From the NCBI GenBank assembly GCA_002341345.1, contig DDNW01000044.1:10339-19902 (forward strand): 9,564 bases of DNA, read 5' to 3'. The notes beneath the pieces are model-generated. The model had not been told where the DNA came from. It searched no databases and worked only from the letters and a program-made list of their open reading frames with translations. The stretch's first letter is position 1, and every line of letters begins with the position of its first letter. The stretch is from Erythrobacter sp. UBA2510 (GTDB lineage: Bacteria > Pseudomonadota > Alphaproteobacteria > Sphingomonadales > Sphingomonadaceae). The position numbers and the translations under genes are program-made. Of the stretch, positions 1 through 6,832 are shown piece after piece.

Positions 1-235
1 GGCCGACCAGATCGATATGCCGATCCTCGAGCCGCAGACTCGCCTCGTCGGGCATGCGCATCGCATCGAGCAGTTCCGGCGCATAATCGCGTCCGGCATG
101 CGGCACCGCAATCAGGACGGGCATGGCCGCATGATCGCCATGCGAGAGCGAGAGCGCGGGCGCACCATTAAGCCCCGGAATCGCGCCGAAATATTCGGGC
201 GCCGCCATGGGCTTGGGTGGGACGCGGTCGTTCAT
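1..235 (-). CDS. N-formylglutamate amidohydrolase family protein, N-terminal part (cut by window edge)
   Basis: The reverse strand reads from an ATG at 235 for 78 codons to the window edge without a stop. The protein begins MNDRVPPKPMAAPEYFG and carries PVLIAVPHAGRDY at residues 39-51 and LRLEDRHIDLVG at 67-78. Both match the start of the N-formylglutamate amidohydrolase (FGase/HutG-like) fold, in which the PHAGRDY histidine and the acidic residues lie near the metal-dependent active site. Known members release formate and L-glutamate from N-formyl-L-glutamate, or act on related N-acyl amino acids in the cytoplasm. No histidine-utilisation gene is visible here, so the true substrate is open. 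No Shine-Dalgarno sequence is obvious before the ATG. An in-frame ATG lies at codon 10, but the first fits the family's N-terminal length. The gene diverges from cpdR. The family call rests on about a quarter of the protein. Confidence 0.8.
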   Translation of the reverse strand, partial: MNDRVPPKPMAAPEYFGAIPGLNGAPALSLSHGDHAAMPVLIAVPHAGRDYAPELLDAMRMPDEASLRLEDRHIDLVG

Positions 236-283
236 AATGTGGATGAAGACTACCTATAGGGCCTGTGTCAAAGCAGGTCACCA

Positions 284-304
284 ACGAATCCCCGCAAGAT
301 TCGT
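284..304. promoter_or_regulatory. Inverted repeat with a GANTC site in each arm, cpdR / amidohydrolase divergent region
   Basis: ACGAATC (284-290) and GATTCGT (298-304) are perfect 7-bp reverse complements around a 7-base spacer. Each arm contains GANTC (286-290 and 298-302), the methylation site of the alphaproteobacterial cell-cycle methylase CcrM. The dyad lies 52 bases before the cpdR start and 48 bases from the divergent start. It could be an operator, a methylation-sensitive promoter element or a hairpin in the cpdR leader. No factor can be named from sequence. A weaker 5-bp pairing, CGTGC (302-306) with GCACG (321-325), overlaps the right arm. Confidence 0.35.
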
Positions 305-356
305 GCCCGCACTTCGCATAGCACGGACACAGATCGAAAAACGGGGCAAGAACATC

Positions 357-728
357 ATGCGGATTTTGCTGGCAGAAGACGACCAGGCCATGCGGACCTA
401 TCTGGAGCGTGCGCTGGAGAATGCCGGCTATTCGGTGGTTGCCGTCGCCAATGGCGCAGAAGCGATGCCCTTCATCCAGACCGAACGGTTCGACCTGCTG
501 CTGTCCGATATCGTGATGCCGGAAATGGACGGGATCGAACTCGCCCAGCGCTGCAATGAACTGAGCTCGACGACGAAGGTGATGTTCATCACGGGTTTTG
601 CTGCCGTCAGCCTGCGCGCCAATCGCGCTGCGCCCCATGCCAAGATGCTGTCCAAGCCCTTCCACCTGAAGGATCTGGTCAAGGAAATCGAGCGCATGTT
701 CGACGATGTGGTCATGGCCACGCTCTAA
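357..728 (+). CDS. cpdR: CpdR-type single-domain response regulator
   Basis: A 123-residue protein made only of a receiver domain, with no output domain. The acidic pocket is E7-D8-D9, the phosphoacceptor is D51 in LLLSDIVMPEMDG (47-59), the switch residues are in VMFITGFAA (T79) and the conserved lysine is K100 in LSKPFHL (98-104). These blocks and the length match Caulobacter CpdR closely. In that system, unphosphorylated CpdR primes ClpXP for polar localisation and substrate delivery, and the CckA-ChpT phosphorelay switches it off. A cell-cycle protease-adaptor role here is inferred from that family. The reading frame is open back to an ATG at 207, but the ATG at 357 begins exactly at the receiver domain, and the upstream codons overlap the divergent gene and look like no protein. 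GGGG lies about 12 bases before this ATG, a weak ribosome site. The gene is probably monocistronic, as the following tRNA has its own promoter. Confidence 0.93.
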   Translation: MRILLAEDDQAMRTYLERALENAGYSVVAVANGAEAMPFIQTERFDLLLSDIVMPEMDGIELAQRCNELSSTTKVMFITGFAAVSLRANRAAPHAKMLSKPFHLKDLVKEIERMFDDVVMATL

Positions 729-778
729 ACCAATTGCGGCATAAAATCCGCGCGCTGCGAAAGCTGACACCAAAGGTC

Positions 779-807
779 TTGAAAGCAGGCCAACCCGGCG
801 CTAGATG
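779..807 (+). promoter_or_regulatory. Sigma-70-type promoter of the tRNA-Val gene
   Basis: TTGAAA at 779-784 and TAGATG at 802-807 are separated by exactly 17 bases, a good housekeeping -35/-10 pair. Transcription would begin near 813-815, about 30 bases before the mature tRNA, leaving a short leader for RNase P to remove. The rest of the 117-base gap between cpdR and the tRNA shows no gene. Confidence 0.55.
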
Positions 808-845
808 GCCCGCCTGCCGCGCAGCCGCGGCAACCCGAATGGTGC

Positions 846-920
846 GGGCGTATAGCTCAGTGGTAGAGCACTATGTTGACATCGTAGGGGTCGCAAGTTC
901 AATCCTTGCTACGCCCACCA
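846..920 (+). tRNA. tRNA-Val, anticodon GAC
   Basis: The 75 bases fold as a complete cloverleaf. The acceptor arm is GGGCGTA (846-852) with TACGCCC (910-916). The D stem is GCTC (855-858) with GAGC. The anticodon stem is CTATG (871-875) with CGTAG (883-887) around the loop TTGACAT. The T stem is GCAAG with CTTGC around TTCAATC. Anticodon GAC (878-880) reads valine codons GUC and GUU. The discriminator is A917, and CCA is encoded at 918-920. GUC is a frequent valine codon in this GC-rich window, so this should be a major valine tRNA. No terminator with a T-run is visible in the 51 bases before the convergent regulator gene. Confidence 0.96.
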
Positions 921-971
921 TTCGCGGCCTTCCCTGAAAACTGATCCTCTCAACGCCGATGCTGCGTGCCG

Positions 972-1421
972 TCAGTGCCGCTTGATGTGGGCAACGGCCT
1001 GCTGCTCGATCTTCTCCAGCTCACCGATCGTCTCTTCCAGCGCCATGCGCTGGTGGCGCAATTCTTCCAGTCGCTCGCGCACATGGCCGAGAAGCCGCTT
1101 GGTCTGCTCCTGCTGCTCGGGGTCCGAATCGGTATCGTAGAGCGACAGGAATTCGGCGATCTCGCGGATCGAGAAGCCCAGCCGCTTACCGCGCAGGATC
1201 AGCTGCATCCGGCCCATCTCACGGTGAGAATAAACCCGGTTGCCGCCGATCCGCTGCGGGGCGATCAGCCCCTTGTCCTCGTAAAAACGCAAGGTACGCG
1301 GTGTCACGCCGAGCCCCTCTGACGCTTCGGCGATCGAGATCAGCCCGGTCTCGCCTTCGGACGTGGCTGCCTCGCCTGCGAGATCGCTGGCGTTAACGGA
1401 CATATCGATACCCCCGGTCAT
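972..1421 (-). CDS. MerR-family transcriptional regulator of the beta-oxidation locus
   Basis: A 149-residue DNA-binding regulator. Residues 28-65 (ISIAEASEGLGVTPRTLRFYEDKGLIAPQRIGGNRVY in outline) are the MerR winged helix-turn-helix, with the usual LRFYEDKGLI and NRVY blocks. A second helical part (66-95) follows, then a charged, leucine-rich helix (about 100-143) that should form the dimer coiled coil. There is no cysteine in the protein, so it is not a thiol-type metal or redox sensor. MerR relatives such as LiuR govern acyl-CoA catabolism, and the neighbours suggest an acyl-CoA ligand; the ligand is inference. The ATG at 1421 lies two bases after the ligase stop, which suggests translational coupling with GAGG in the ligase end as ribosome site. 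A second in-frame ATG at 1403 (143 residues), preceded by GGGGG, is a real alternative. The likely target is the palindrome at 3216-3231. Confidence 0.88.
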   Translation of the reverse strand: MTGGIDMSVNASDLAGEAATSEGETGLISIAEASEGLGVTPRTLRFYEDKGLIAPQRIGGNRVYSHREMGRMQLILRGKRLGFSIREIAEFLSLYDTDSDPEQQEQTKRLLGHVRERLEELRHQRMALEETIGELEKIEQQAVAHIKRH

Positions 1422-1423
1422 GA

Positions 1424-3154
1424 TCAGGCGGCCTCGCCGGTTTCCGCCGGCTGGCGCGCAGCGGCAGCTTCGCGCTTGGCGCGCTCCTCCTCCACCAGAT
1501 CCTTCTTCGACAATTTGCCGACCAATGTCTTGGGCAATTCGTCGCGGAATTCGTAGGCGTCGGGCATTTCGATCGGGCTCAGCCGCTCTTTCAGGAACGT
1601 ATTCAGCTCTTCACGCGTCAAATGCGATCCCGCATGCAGCGCGATGAACAGCTTGGGCGCCTCGCCGCGATAATTGTCGGGTATGCCGATGGCGACCGCT
1701 TCACGCACGGCAGGATGCTCGTATGCGGCATCCTCGATCACGCGCGGATAGACGTTATAGCCACTGCACAGGATGAGGTCCTTCATCCGGTCGACGATGA
1801 AGACATAACCGTCCTCGTCGATATAGCCGATGTCGCCGGTCCTCAGTGCTCCTTCGAAGAACACCCGCTCATCGGCATCGGGCCGGTTCCAATAGCCCTT
1901 CATCACTTGCGGACCGCGCGCGCAGATTTCGCCGCGATGCGTCGGCCCCTCCTCGACCAGCGCCCCCGTTTCCGGATCGCGCAGTTCGATGATCGTGTGC
2001 GGAAAAGCGGGACCACAGGAATTGGCCTTGACCGGGCCTCTGCCCATCATCGGGTTGCAGGTGATGATCGGCGAGGCTTCGGTAAGACCATAACCTTCAG
2101 AAACGAGCGAGCCGGTTTTCTCTTCATAGGTGCGCCGCACGTCGAGCGGCAACGGTGCCCCTCCCGAAATGCTGGTCCGTACACTGGACATGTCGGGGGC
2201 CTTGCCCTCCGGCAATGCGCCAAGTGCATTGAAGATCGTGGGCACTGCGAAGAATTGAGTCGGGGGCTTGCGTTTGATCGCGGCCAGCACCTCGTCCATC
2301 TCGAACCGAGGCAGCAACACGATCTCGGCAGCGGTCTCAATGCTGAAATTGAGCACGCAGGTGAGCCCGAAGACATGGAACAGGGGCAGCACGCCCAGCG
2401 TGCGTTCCGGGCAGTCGCGCTCCTCGCCCAGATGGATCAGCATTTGCGCGCTGTTGGCAGCCAGGCTGGCATGGGTCAGCATGGCACCCTTGGGCCGCCC
2501 GGTGGTGCCGCCAGTATATTGCAGCACCGCGACGTCGCGGGGGTGCATCTCTACTTCGCGCGGCGCGCCGGTGATGCGCGCGAGCACGCGATAATCGAGA
2601 TAATCGACATCCTTGTGCTTACGCGCCAGCGCCCCGCGTTTGAACAGGTTAAGGCCGAGCGCCTTCCAGAAGGGCAAAACCTCGGCCATCGGGCACAGGA
2701 CCAGCTTCTCCACCGAGCATGCGGCCACACCCTCGGCGACCTTGCCATGGACCGCCTCCAGATCGACCGTCGCAACCATCTTCGCGCCCGAATCCTCGAT
2801 CAGGAAAGCGATCTCGCCGGGAGAGTAGAGCGGGTTGATATTCACCACCACCCCGCCCACCTGAAGCACGGCCTCGTAAAGGATCACCGAATAGGGGGTA
2901 TTGGGCAGGCACAGACCGAATCGGTCACCCGGCGCGAGTCCTTCATCCTGAAGCCCGCGCGCGACATGATCGACGATCGCCCCCAATTCCCCGTAGGTCC
3001 ATTCACGGCCGTAAAAATCGATCGCGATGCGTTCAGGAAATTGCGAAACCGCCCGCTCGAACGGTTCGGTCAGCAAGCGTTCGCGCAAGGCACCGCTTGC
3101 ATCGAGGATGCGCGAGAGGTCGGCCGAATGGGGTTCGCAGCCCGCTTCGAACAT
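1424..3154 (-). CDS. fadD: Long-chain fatty acid--CoA ligase (AMP-forming)
   Basis: A 576-residue adenylate-forming enzyme that turns a free fatty acid, ATP and CoA into acyl-CoA, AMP and pyrophosphate, the entry step of beta-oxidation. All family motifs are present: the phosphate-binding loop YTGGTTGRPKG (213-223), VSEGYGLTEASP (351-362), the ribose-binding aspartate D441 in LRTGD, the hinge region VFIVDRMKDLILCSGYNVYP (451-470), and the C-terminal catalytic lysine K547 in LVGKLSKKDL. Length is normal for bacterial FadD. The reading frame is open back to 3619, but that extension only mirrors the start of the divergent thiolase. Of the two adjacent ATGs (3160 and 3154), 3154 sits seven bases after AAGGA and is preferred. 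The gene heads a unit with the merR gene and is divergent from the thiolase operon. Chain-length preference cannot be read from sequence. Confidence 0.93.
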   Translation of the reverse strand: MFEAGCEPHSADLSRILDASGALRERLLTEPFERAVSQFPERIAIDFYGREWTYGELGAIVDHVARGLQDEGLAPGDRFGLCLPNTPYSVILYEAVLQVGGVVVNINPLYSPGEIAFLIEDSGAKMVATVDLEAVHGKVAEGVAACSVEKLVLCPMAEVLPFWKALGLNLFKRGALARKHKDVDYLDYRVLARITGAPREVEMHPRDVAVLQYTGGTTGRPKGAMLTHASLAANSAQMLIHLGEERDCPERTLGVLPLFHVFGLTCVLNFSIETAAEIVLLPRFEMDEVLAAIKRKPPTQFFAVPTIFNALGALPEGKAPDMSSVRTSISGGAPLPLDVRRTYEEKTGSLVSEGYGLTEASPIITCNPMMGRGPVKANSCGPAFPHTIIELRDPETGALVEEGPTHRGEICARGPQVMKGYWNRPDADERVFFEGALRTGDIGYIDEDGYVFIVDRMKDLILCSGYNVYPRVIEDAAYEHPAVREAVAIGIPDNYRGEAPKLFIALHAGSHLTREELNTFLKERLSPIEMPDAYEFRDELPKTLVGKLSKKDLVEEERAKREAAAARQPAETGEAA

Positions 3155-3161
3155 TTTCATA

Positions 3162-3166
3162 TCCTT
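3162..3166 (-). promoter_or_regulatory. Shine-Dalgarno site that decides the acyl-CoA ligase start
   Basis: On the minus strand AAGGA (3166 to 3162) is followed by seven bases and then the ATG at 3154, an ideal spacing. The ATG at 3160 is only one base after the same site, too close for normal initiation. The two choices differ by two residues (MK). Confidence 0.6.
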
Positions 3167-3201
3167 TCCCGTGTCCCGTGCGTTTGTCGCACTGAGCGAA
3201 C

Positions 3202-3264
3202 TTGACATTCGCTGGTTAACGTATAGGTTAAGTAGCATACTTATTGGGCATATACCAGTACAAT
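3202..3264. promoter_or_regulatory. Divergent promoter/operator region of the beta-oxidation locus, with a 16-bp palindrome
   Basis: The 171-bp gap between the ligase and thiolase starts carries TTAACGTATAGGTTAA at 3216-3231, symmetric except for one base pair position in each half. Just upstream is TTGACA (3202-3207), a consensus -35 for the plus strand, but no good -10 lies 17-20 bases from it (TAAGTA at 3229-3234 is 21 bases away). TACAAT at 3259-3264 is a fair -10 without a clear -35. MerR proteins typically bind a dyad inside an over-long promoter spacer, so the adjacent regulator is the obvious candidate binder. The dyad is seen directly; the promoter assignment and the binder are inference. 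Confidence 0.5.
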
Positions 3265-3325
3265 CGCCAGCGTAATCGACAGCACAAAAACGCTCTCGAA
3301 TCGCGGCAGGGAAAGGAACAGAACC

Positions 3326-4462
3326 ATGCAGGACGTCGTGATCGCGGGCTATGTCCGCTCCCCCTTCCATCCGGCCCTGCGTGGTGCGCTGGCTCGTGTA
3401 CGACCGGACGACCTTGCCGCCAATACCGTTCGCGGCCTGATCGAGCGTACGGGCGTGAAGCCCGAGGAGATCGAGGACCTCGTGATGGGCTGCGCCTTCC
3501 CCGAGGGCGAGCAGGGTTTCAACATCGCGCGCCTCGTCGTGCTGCTGGCCGATCTGCCGCTCAGCATCGGAGGCATGACTGTGAATCGGTTCTGCGGGTC
3601 GTCGATGAGCGCGATCCACTACGCCGCCGGACAGATTGCGCTCGGCGCGGGCGAGGCCTTTATCTGCGCCGGGGTCGAATCGATGAGCCGCGTGCCCATG
3701 TCCGGCTTTAACCCGATGCCTAACCCTGAGCTGGCGAAGACCACTGCTGCCTATATCTCGATGGGCGAAACCGCCGAGAACGTGGCGCGCAAATACGAGA
3801 TTTCACGCAGCGCGCAGGATGCCTTTGCACATGCCAGCCAGCAAAAGGCCGCCGCCGCAATCAAGCAGGGCAAGCTGGCCGACGAGATCGTCCCGATCAC
3901 GACCAAGGGCGGTCAGGTGGTCGATAGCGACGGCACACCCCGCCCCGACACCACGCTGGAAGGCCTCGCCGGTCTCAAGCCCGCTTTCGATGCATCGGGC
4001 GTGGTCACGGCAGGTACCGCTTCGCCGCTGACGGACGGCGCGGCTGCCGTGCTGGTCACCAGCGCAGAATATGCGAGGAAGAACGGCCTGAGCGTGCTTG
4101 CCAAGATCAAGAGCATGGCGATTTCCGGCTGCGCGCCCGAGATCATGGGCATCGGACCGGTCGAGGCGACGAACAAGGCCCTCACCCGAGCTGGTCTGAC
4201 CATTGACGACATTGACATCGTCGAGCTCAACGAAGCCTTTTCCAGCCAATCGCTTGCCTGTATCGCCGAGCTCCGAATCCCCGAGCAGAGGGTGAATCTT
4301 GATGGCGGTGCAATCGCCATCGGCCATCCGCTCGGCGCGACGGGCGCGCGCATCACGGGTAAGGCCGCCAGCCTGCTGAAGCGCGAGGGCAAGCGCTATG
4401 CGCTCGCCACCCAATGTATCGGCGGCGGCCAGGGCATAGCGACCATCTTGGAGGCTGCGTAA
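3326..4462 (+). CDS. fadA: 3-ketoacyl-CoA thiolase / acetyl-CoA C-acyltransferase
   Basis: A 378-residue thiolase that cleaves 3-ketoacyl-CoA with CoA to acetyl-CoA and a shortened acyl-CoA, the last step of each beta-oxidation round. The acyl-accepting cysteine is C90 in VNRFCGSS. The oxyanion/asparagine motif is NEAF (302-305), the catalytic histidine is H334 in AIGHPLGATGAR, and the second cysteine is C364 in QCIGGGQG. Length is slightly below the usual 390-400, with no catalytic block missing. AAGGA eight bases before the ATG is a good ribosome site. It is the first gene of a three-gene operon and ends directly against the next start. Placement beside a hydratase/dehydrogenase and an acyl-CoA dehydrogenase favours a degradative thiolase over a biosynthetic acetoacetyl-CoA thiolase, but motifs alone do not separate them. 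Confidence 0.93.
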   Translation: MQDVVIAGYVRSPFHPALRGALARVRPDDLAANTVRGLIERTGVKPEEIEDLVMGCAFPEGEQGFNIARLVVLLADLPLSIGGMTVNRFCGSSMSAIHYAAGQIALGAGEAFICAGVESMSRVPMSGFNPMPNPELAKTTAAYISMGETAENVARKYEISRSAQDAFAHASQQKAAAAIKQGKLADEIVPITTKGGQVVDSDGTPRPDTTLEGLAGLKPAFDASGVVTAGTASPLTDGAAAVLVTSAEYARKNGLSVLAKIKSMAISGCAPEIMGIGPVEATNKALTRAGLTIDDIDIVELNEAFSSQSLACIAELRIPEQRVNLDGGAIAIGHPLGATGARITGKAASLLKREGKRYALATQCIGGGQGIATILEAA

Positions 4463-6790
4463 ATGAAGGTTTCGAACATCGGGAAAGTCTGCGTCATCGG
4501 GGCAGGCACTATGGGTGCAGGCATCGCGGCGCAGGTCGCCAATGCGGGCGTGCCCGTCCTCCTCCTCGATATCGTGCGCGACGAGAATGACCGCAATTCG
4601 GTAGCGCGCGGCGCAGTCGAGAAGCTGCAAAAGACCGAGCCCGCAGCCTTCATGACCAAATCGGCCGCCAAACTGGTCGAGGTCGGCAATATCGAAGACG
4701 ATCTGGGCAAGGTCGCCGAGTGCAACTGGGTGGTCGAGGTCATTATCGAGCGGCTCGACCTCAAGCAGAACCTTTATGCCAAGCTGGAAGAGGTCCGCAA
4801 ACCGGGCACTGCCGTCAGCTCCAACACATCGACCATCCCGCTGGCGCAACTGACCGAGGGCCGCAGCGAGCAGTTCCGCAAGGACTTCCTGATCACCCAC
4901 TTCTTCAATCCGCCGCGCTACATGCGCCTGATCGAGATCGTGGCAGGCCCGATGAGCGACCCCGATACCGTCGCCATGGTCACCGATTTCGTCGACCGCA
5001 AGCTGGGTAAGGTGCCTGTGTCTGCAGAGGACTCGCCAGGGTTCATCGCCAACCGGATCGGCACTTTCTGGATTCAGACGGCCTTCAACGCAGCCTTCGA
5101 CATGGGCGTTTCCGTCGAAGATGCCGACGCCATCGCGGGGAAACCGATGGGCGTTCCCGGCACCGGCATCTTCGGACTAGTCGATCTGATCGGTATCGAC
5201 CTCCTGCCGCATCTTCAGCAGAGCCTCACCAGCACCCTGCCCAAGGACGACCCCTACCAGAAGGTCGCCCGCGAAGAACCGCTGATTATGAAAATGATCG
5301 CCGACGGCTATACCGGGCGCAAGGGCAAGGGTGGGTTCTATCGCATGAACCGCGAGAGCGGGAAAAAGCAGATGGAGTCAATCGATCTGGCCAGCGGCGA
5401 ATATCGCCCGGCAGCTCGCCCCGCCCCGATCTCCGGCGCCGCGGCCAGGGGCGACCTTGGCGCGCTGATCGACGTCGAAGGCAAGATTGGCCAATATGCC
5501 TGGGCGATCCTCGGCCCTACCCTTTCCTATTCGGCCAGTATTGTGCCCGAGGCGACCACGACCATCCTCGGTGTCGATGACGCGATGAAGCTAGGCTATA
5601 ACTGGAAGATGGGTCCGTTCGAGATGATCGACCGGATCGGGGCGGCAAAGTTGCGGCAGCGGCTGGAGTCTGCAGGCCTGCCCGTTCCCGAACTGCTCAA
5701 GATTGTCGGTGACCGGACCTTCTACCGGATCGAGAATGGCAAACGGCAGTACCTCGGCACCGACAGCGCCTATCGCGACATTCCGCGTGCTGCCGGGGTC
5801 GAGCATCTGTCCGACATCAAGCTGACTGCCCAGCCGATCGTGCAGAACGCTTCCGCCGCGCTGTGGGACGTGGGCGACGGCGTCGCCTGCATCGAATTCA
5901 CCGGCAAGATGAATGCGCTCGACAATGACGTGATGAAGCTGATCCATCAAGCGATCCCGATCGTCGAGGAGCAGTTCAAGGCGCTGGTTATCTACAATGA
6001 AGGCAGCGCGTTTTCCGCCGGGGCCAATCTGGGTCAGGCGATCTTTGCGATGAACATCGCCGCCTGGAGCGAGATCGATAAGCTTATCAAGGGCGGACAG
6101 AATGCCTTCAAGGCGCTCAAATACGCACCTTTCCCCGTCGTTGCCGCGCCTGCGGGTCTGGCGCTGGGTGGCGGGTGCGAGGTCACGCTTCACGCCGATG
6201 CCATACAAGCCCATGCCGACACCTATATCGGCCTCGTCGAAACGGGTGTGGGACTGATCCCAGCCTGGGGCGGCTGCGGCGAGATGCTTGACCGCTGGCG
6301 CAACAATCCCGCGATACCGGGCGGCCCGATGCCGGCCGTCTCCAAGGTGTTCGAGATCATCTCGGTCGCGACCACGGCCAAATCCGCCGCTAATGCCAAG
6401 GAGCTCGGCTTCCTGCGCCCCGATGACGGTATCACGATGAATCGTGACCGGCTGCTGCACGATGCCAAGAGCCGCGCACTCGCGATGGCTGACGGCTACT
6501 CGCCGCCCGAGAAGCCCGAATTCATTCTGCCGGGCGAAACCGGCCGCGCTGCACTGAAGCTCGCAGTCGATGATTTCGTCAAGCAGGGCAAAGCGACTGC
6601 CTATGACGCCGTCGTAGCTGGCGAACTCGCCAGTGTCCTGACCGGAGGTGATACCGACACGACGCAGACCGTCACCGAAGACGATCTGCTGAGGCTTGAG
6701 GCCGAGAGCTTCACCCGCCTCGTCCGCAATCCTGAGACGCAGGCCCGCGTCGAGCACATGCTCGAAACTGGCAAACCGTTACGCAATTGA
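4463..6790 (+). CDS. Bifunctional 3-hydroxyacyl-CoA dehydrogenase / enoyl-CoA hydratase
   Basis: A 775-residue fusion catalysing the two middle steps of beta-oxidation. The NAD-binding fold starts with VIGAGTMGAG (11-20). Dehydrogenase catalytic residues follow: SSNTS (119-123), H146 in THFFNPP, E158 twelve residues later, and N197 in FIANRIG. A second dehydrogenase C-terminal segment with the block KMGPFEMIDRIG lies near 371-392. The C-terminal crotonase domain (about 470-640) has the oxyanion-hole block SAFSAGANL (515-523) and both hydratase glutamates, E573 in GGGCEVTL and E593 in VETGVGLIP, spaced 20 apart as in crotonase. Domain order is dehydrogenase then hydratase, as in Bacillus FadN and opposite to E. 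coli FadB/FadJ. Its ATG abuts the thiolase stop (TAAATG) with GGAGG at 4450-4454, so the two are translationally coupled, and a FadA-FadB-like complex is plausible. Confidence 0.94.
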   Translation: MKVSNIGKVCVIGAGTMGAGIAAQVANAGVPVLLLDIVRDENDRNSVARGAVEKLQKTEPAAFMTKSAAKLVEVGNIEDDLGKVAECNWVVEVIIERLDLKQNLYAKLEEVRKPGTAVSSNTSTIPLAQLTEGRSEQFRKDFLITHFFNPPRYMRLIEIVAGPMSDPDTVAMVTDFVDRKLGKVPVSAEDSPGFIANRIGTFWIQTAFNAAFDMGVSVEDADAIAGKPMGVPGTGIFGLVDLIGIDLLPHLQQSLTSTLPKDDPYQKVAREEPLIMKMIADGYTGRKGKGGFYRMNRESGKKQMESIDLASGEYRPAARPAPISGAAARGDLGALIDVEGKIGQYAWAILGPTLSYSASIVPEATTTILGVDDAMKLGYNWKMGPFEMIDRIGAAKLRQRLESAGLPVPELLKIVGDRTFYRIENGKRQYLGTDSAYRDIPRAAGVEHLSDIKLTAQPIVQNASAALWDVGDGVACIEFTGKMNALDNDVMKLIHQAIPIVEEQFKALVIYNEGSAFSAGANLGQAIFAMNIAAWSEIDKLIKGGQNAFKALKYAPFPVVAAPAGLALGGGCEVTLHADAIQAHADTYIGLVETGVGLIPAWGGCGEMLDRWRNNPAIPGGPMPAVSKVFEIISVATTAKSAANAKELGFLRPDDGITMNRDRLLHDAKSRALAMADGYSPPEKPEFILPGETGRAALKLAVDDFVKQGKATAYDAVVAGELASVLTGGDTDTTQTVTEDDLLRLEAESFTRLVRNPETQARVEHMLETGKPLRN

Positions 6791-6796
6791 TGACAG

Positions 6797-6818
6797 GCCC
6801 GGCCCCTCAGAGCCGGGC
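6797..6818 (+). other. Intercistronic hairpin before the acyl-CoA dehydrogenase gene
   Basis: GCCCGGC (6797-6803) and GCCGGGC (6812-6818) pair perfectly around an 8-base loop. The hairpin fills most of the 42-base gap and ends just before the ribosome site AGGAG (6819-6823). There is no T-run, so it is a poor terminator. It may shield mRNA ends or tune translation of the downstream gene. Whether it forms or acts in the cell is not known. Confidence 0.45.
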
Positions 6819-6832
6819 AGGAGAGAGAGAAA

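Noticed and set aside
236..271. Minus-strand TTGACA (271 to 266) as a promoter giving a leaderless amidohydrolase mRNA
   Set aside because: The hexamer 17 bases on is CTTCAT, a poor -10; position alone is not enough.
207..356. N-terminal extension of CpdR to an ATG at 207
   Set aside because: It overlaps the divergent amidohydrolase start; the receiver domain begins at the ATG at 357.
734..937. 67-codon open frame running through the tRNA-Val gene
   Set aside because: It overlaps the tRNA and its promoter, and the translation has no support.
1622..3205. 527-codon plus-strand open frame opposite the acyl-CoA ligase gene
   Set aside because: Shadow of the ligase; histidine/arginine-rich translation without domain motifs and no sensible ribosome site.
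3155..3619. N-terminal extension of the acyl-CoA ligase to an ATG at 3619
   Set aside because: The extension overlaps the divergent thiolase start and the promoter region; ligase homology and a good ribosome site begin at 3154-3166.
3803..4900. 365-codon minus-strand open frame spanning the thiolase/fusion junction
   Set aside because: It crosses two well-supported plus-strand genes, and its translation looks like reverse-strand codon bias.
5591..6757. 388-codon minus-strand open frame opposite the hydratase domain
   Set aside because: Shadow of the fusion gene; no motif, and overlapping a region with intact hydratase catalytic residues.
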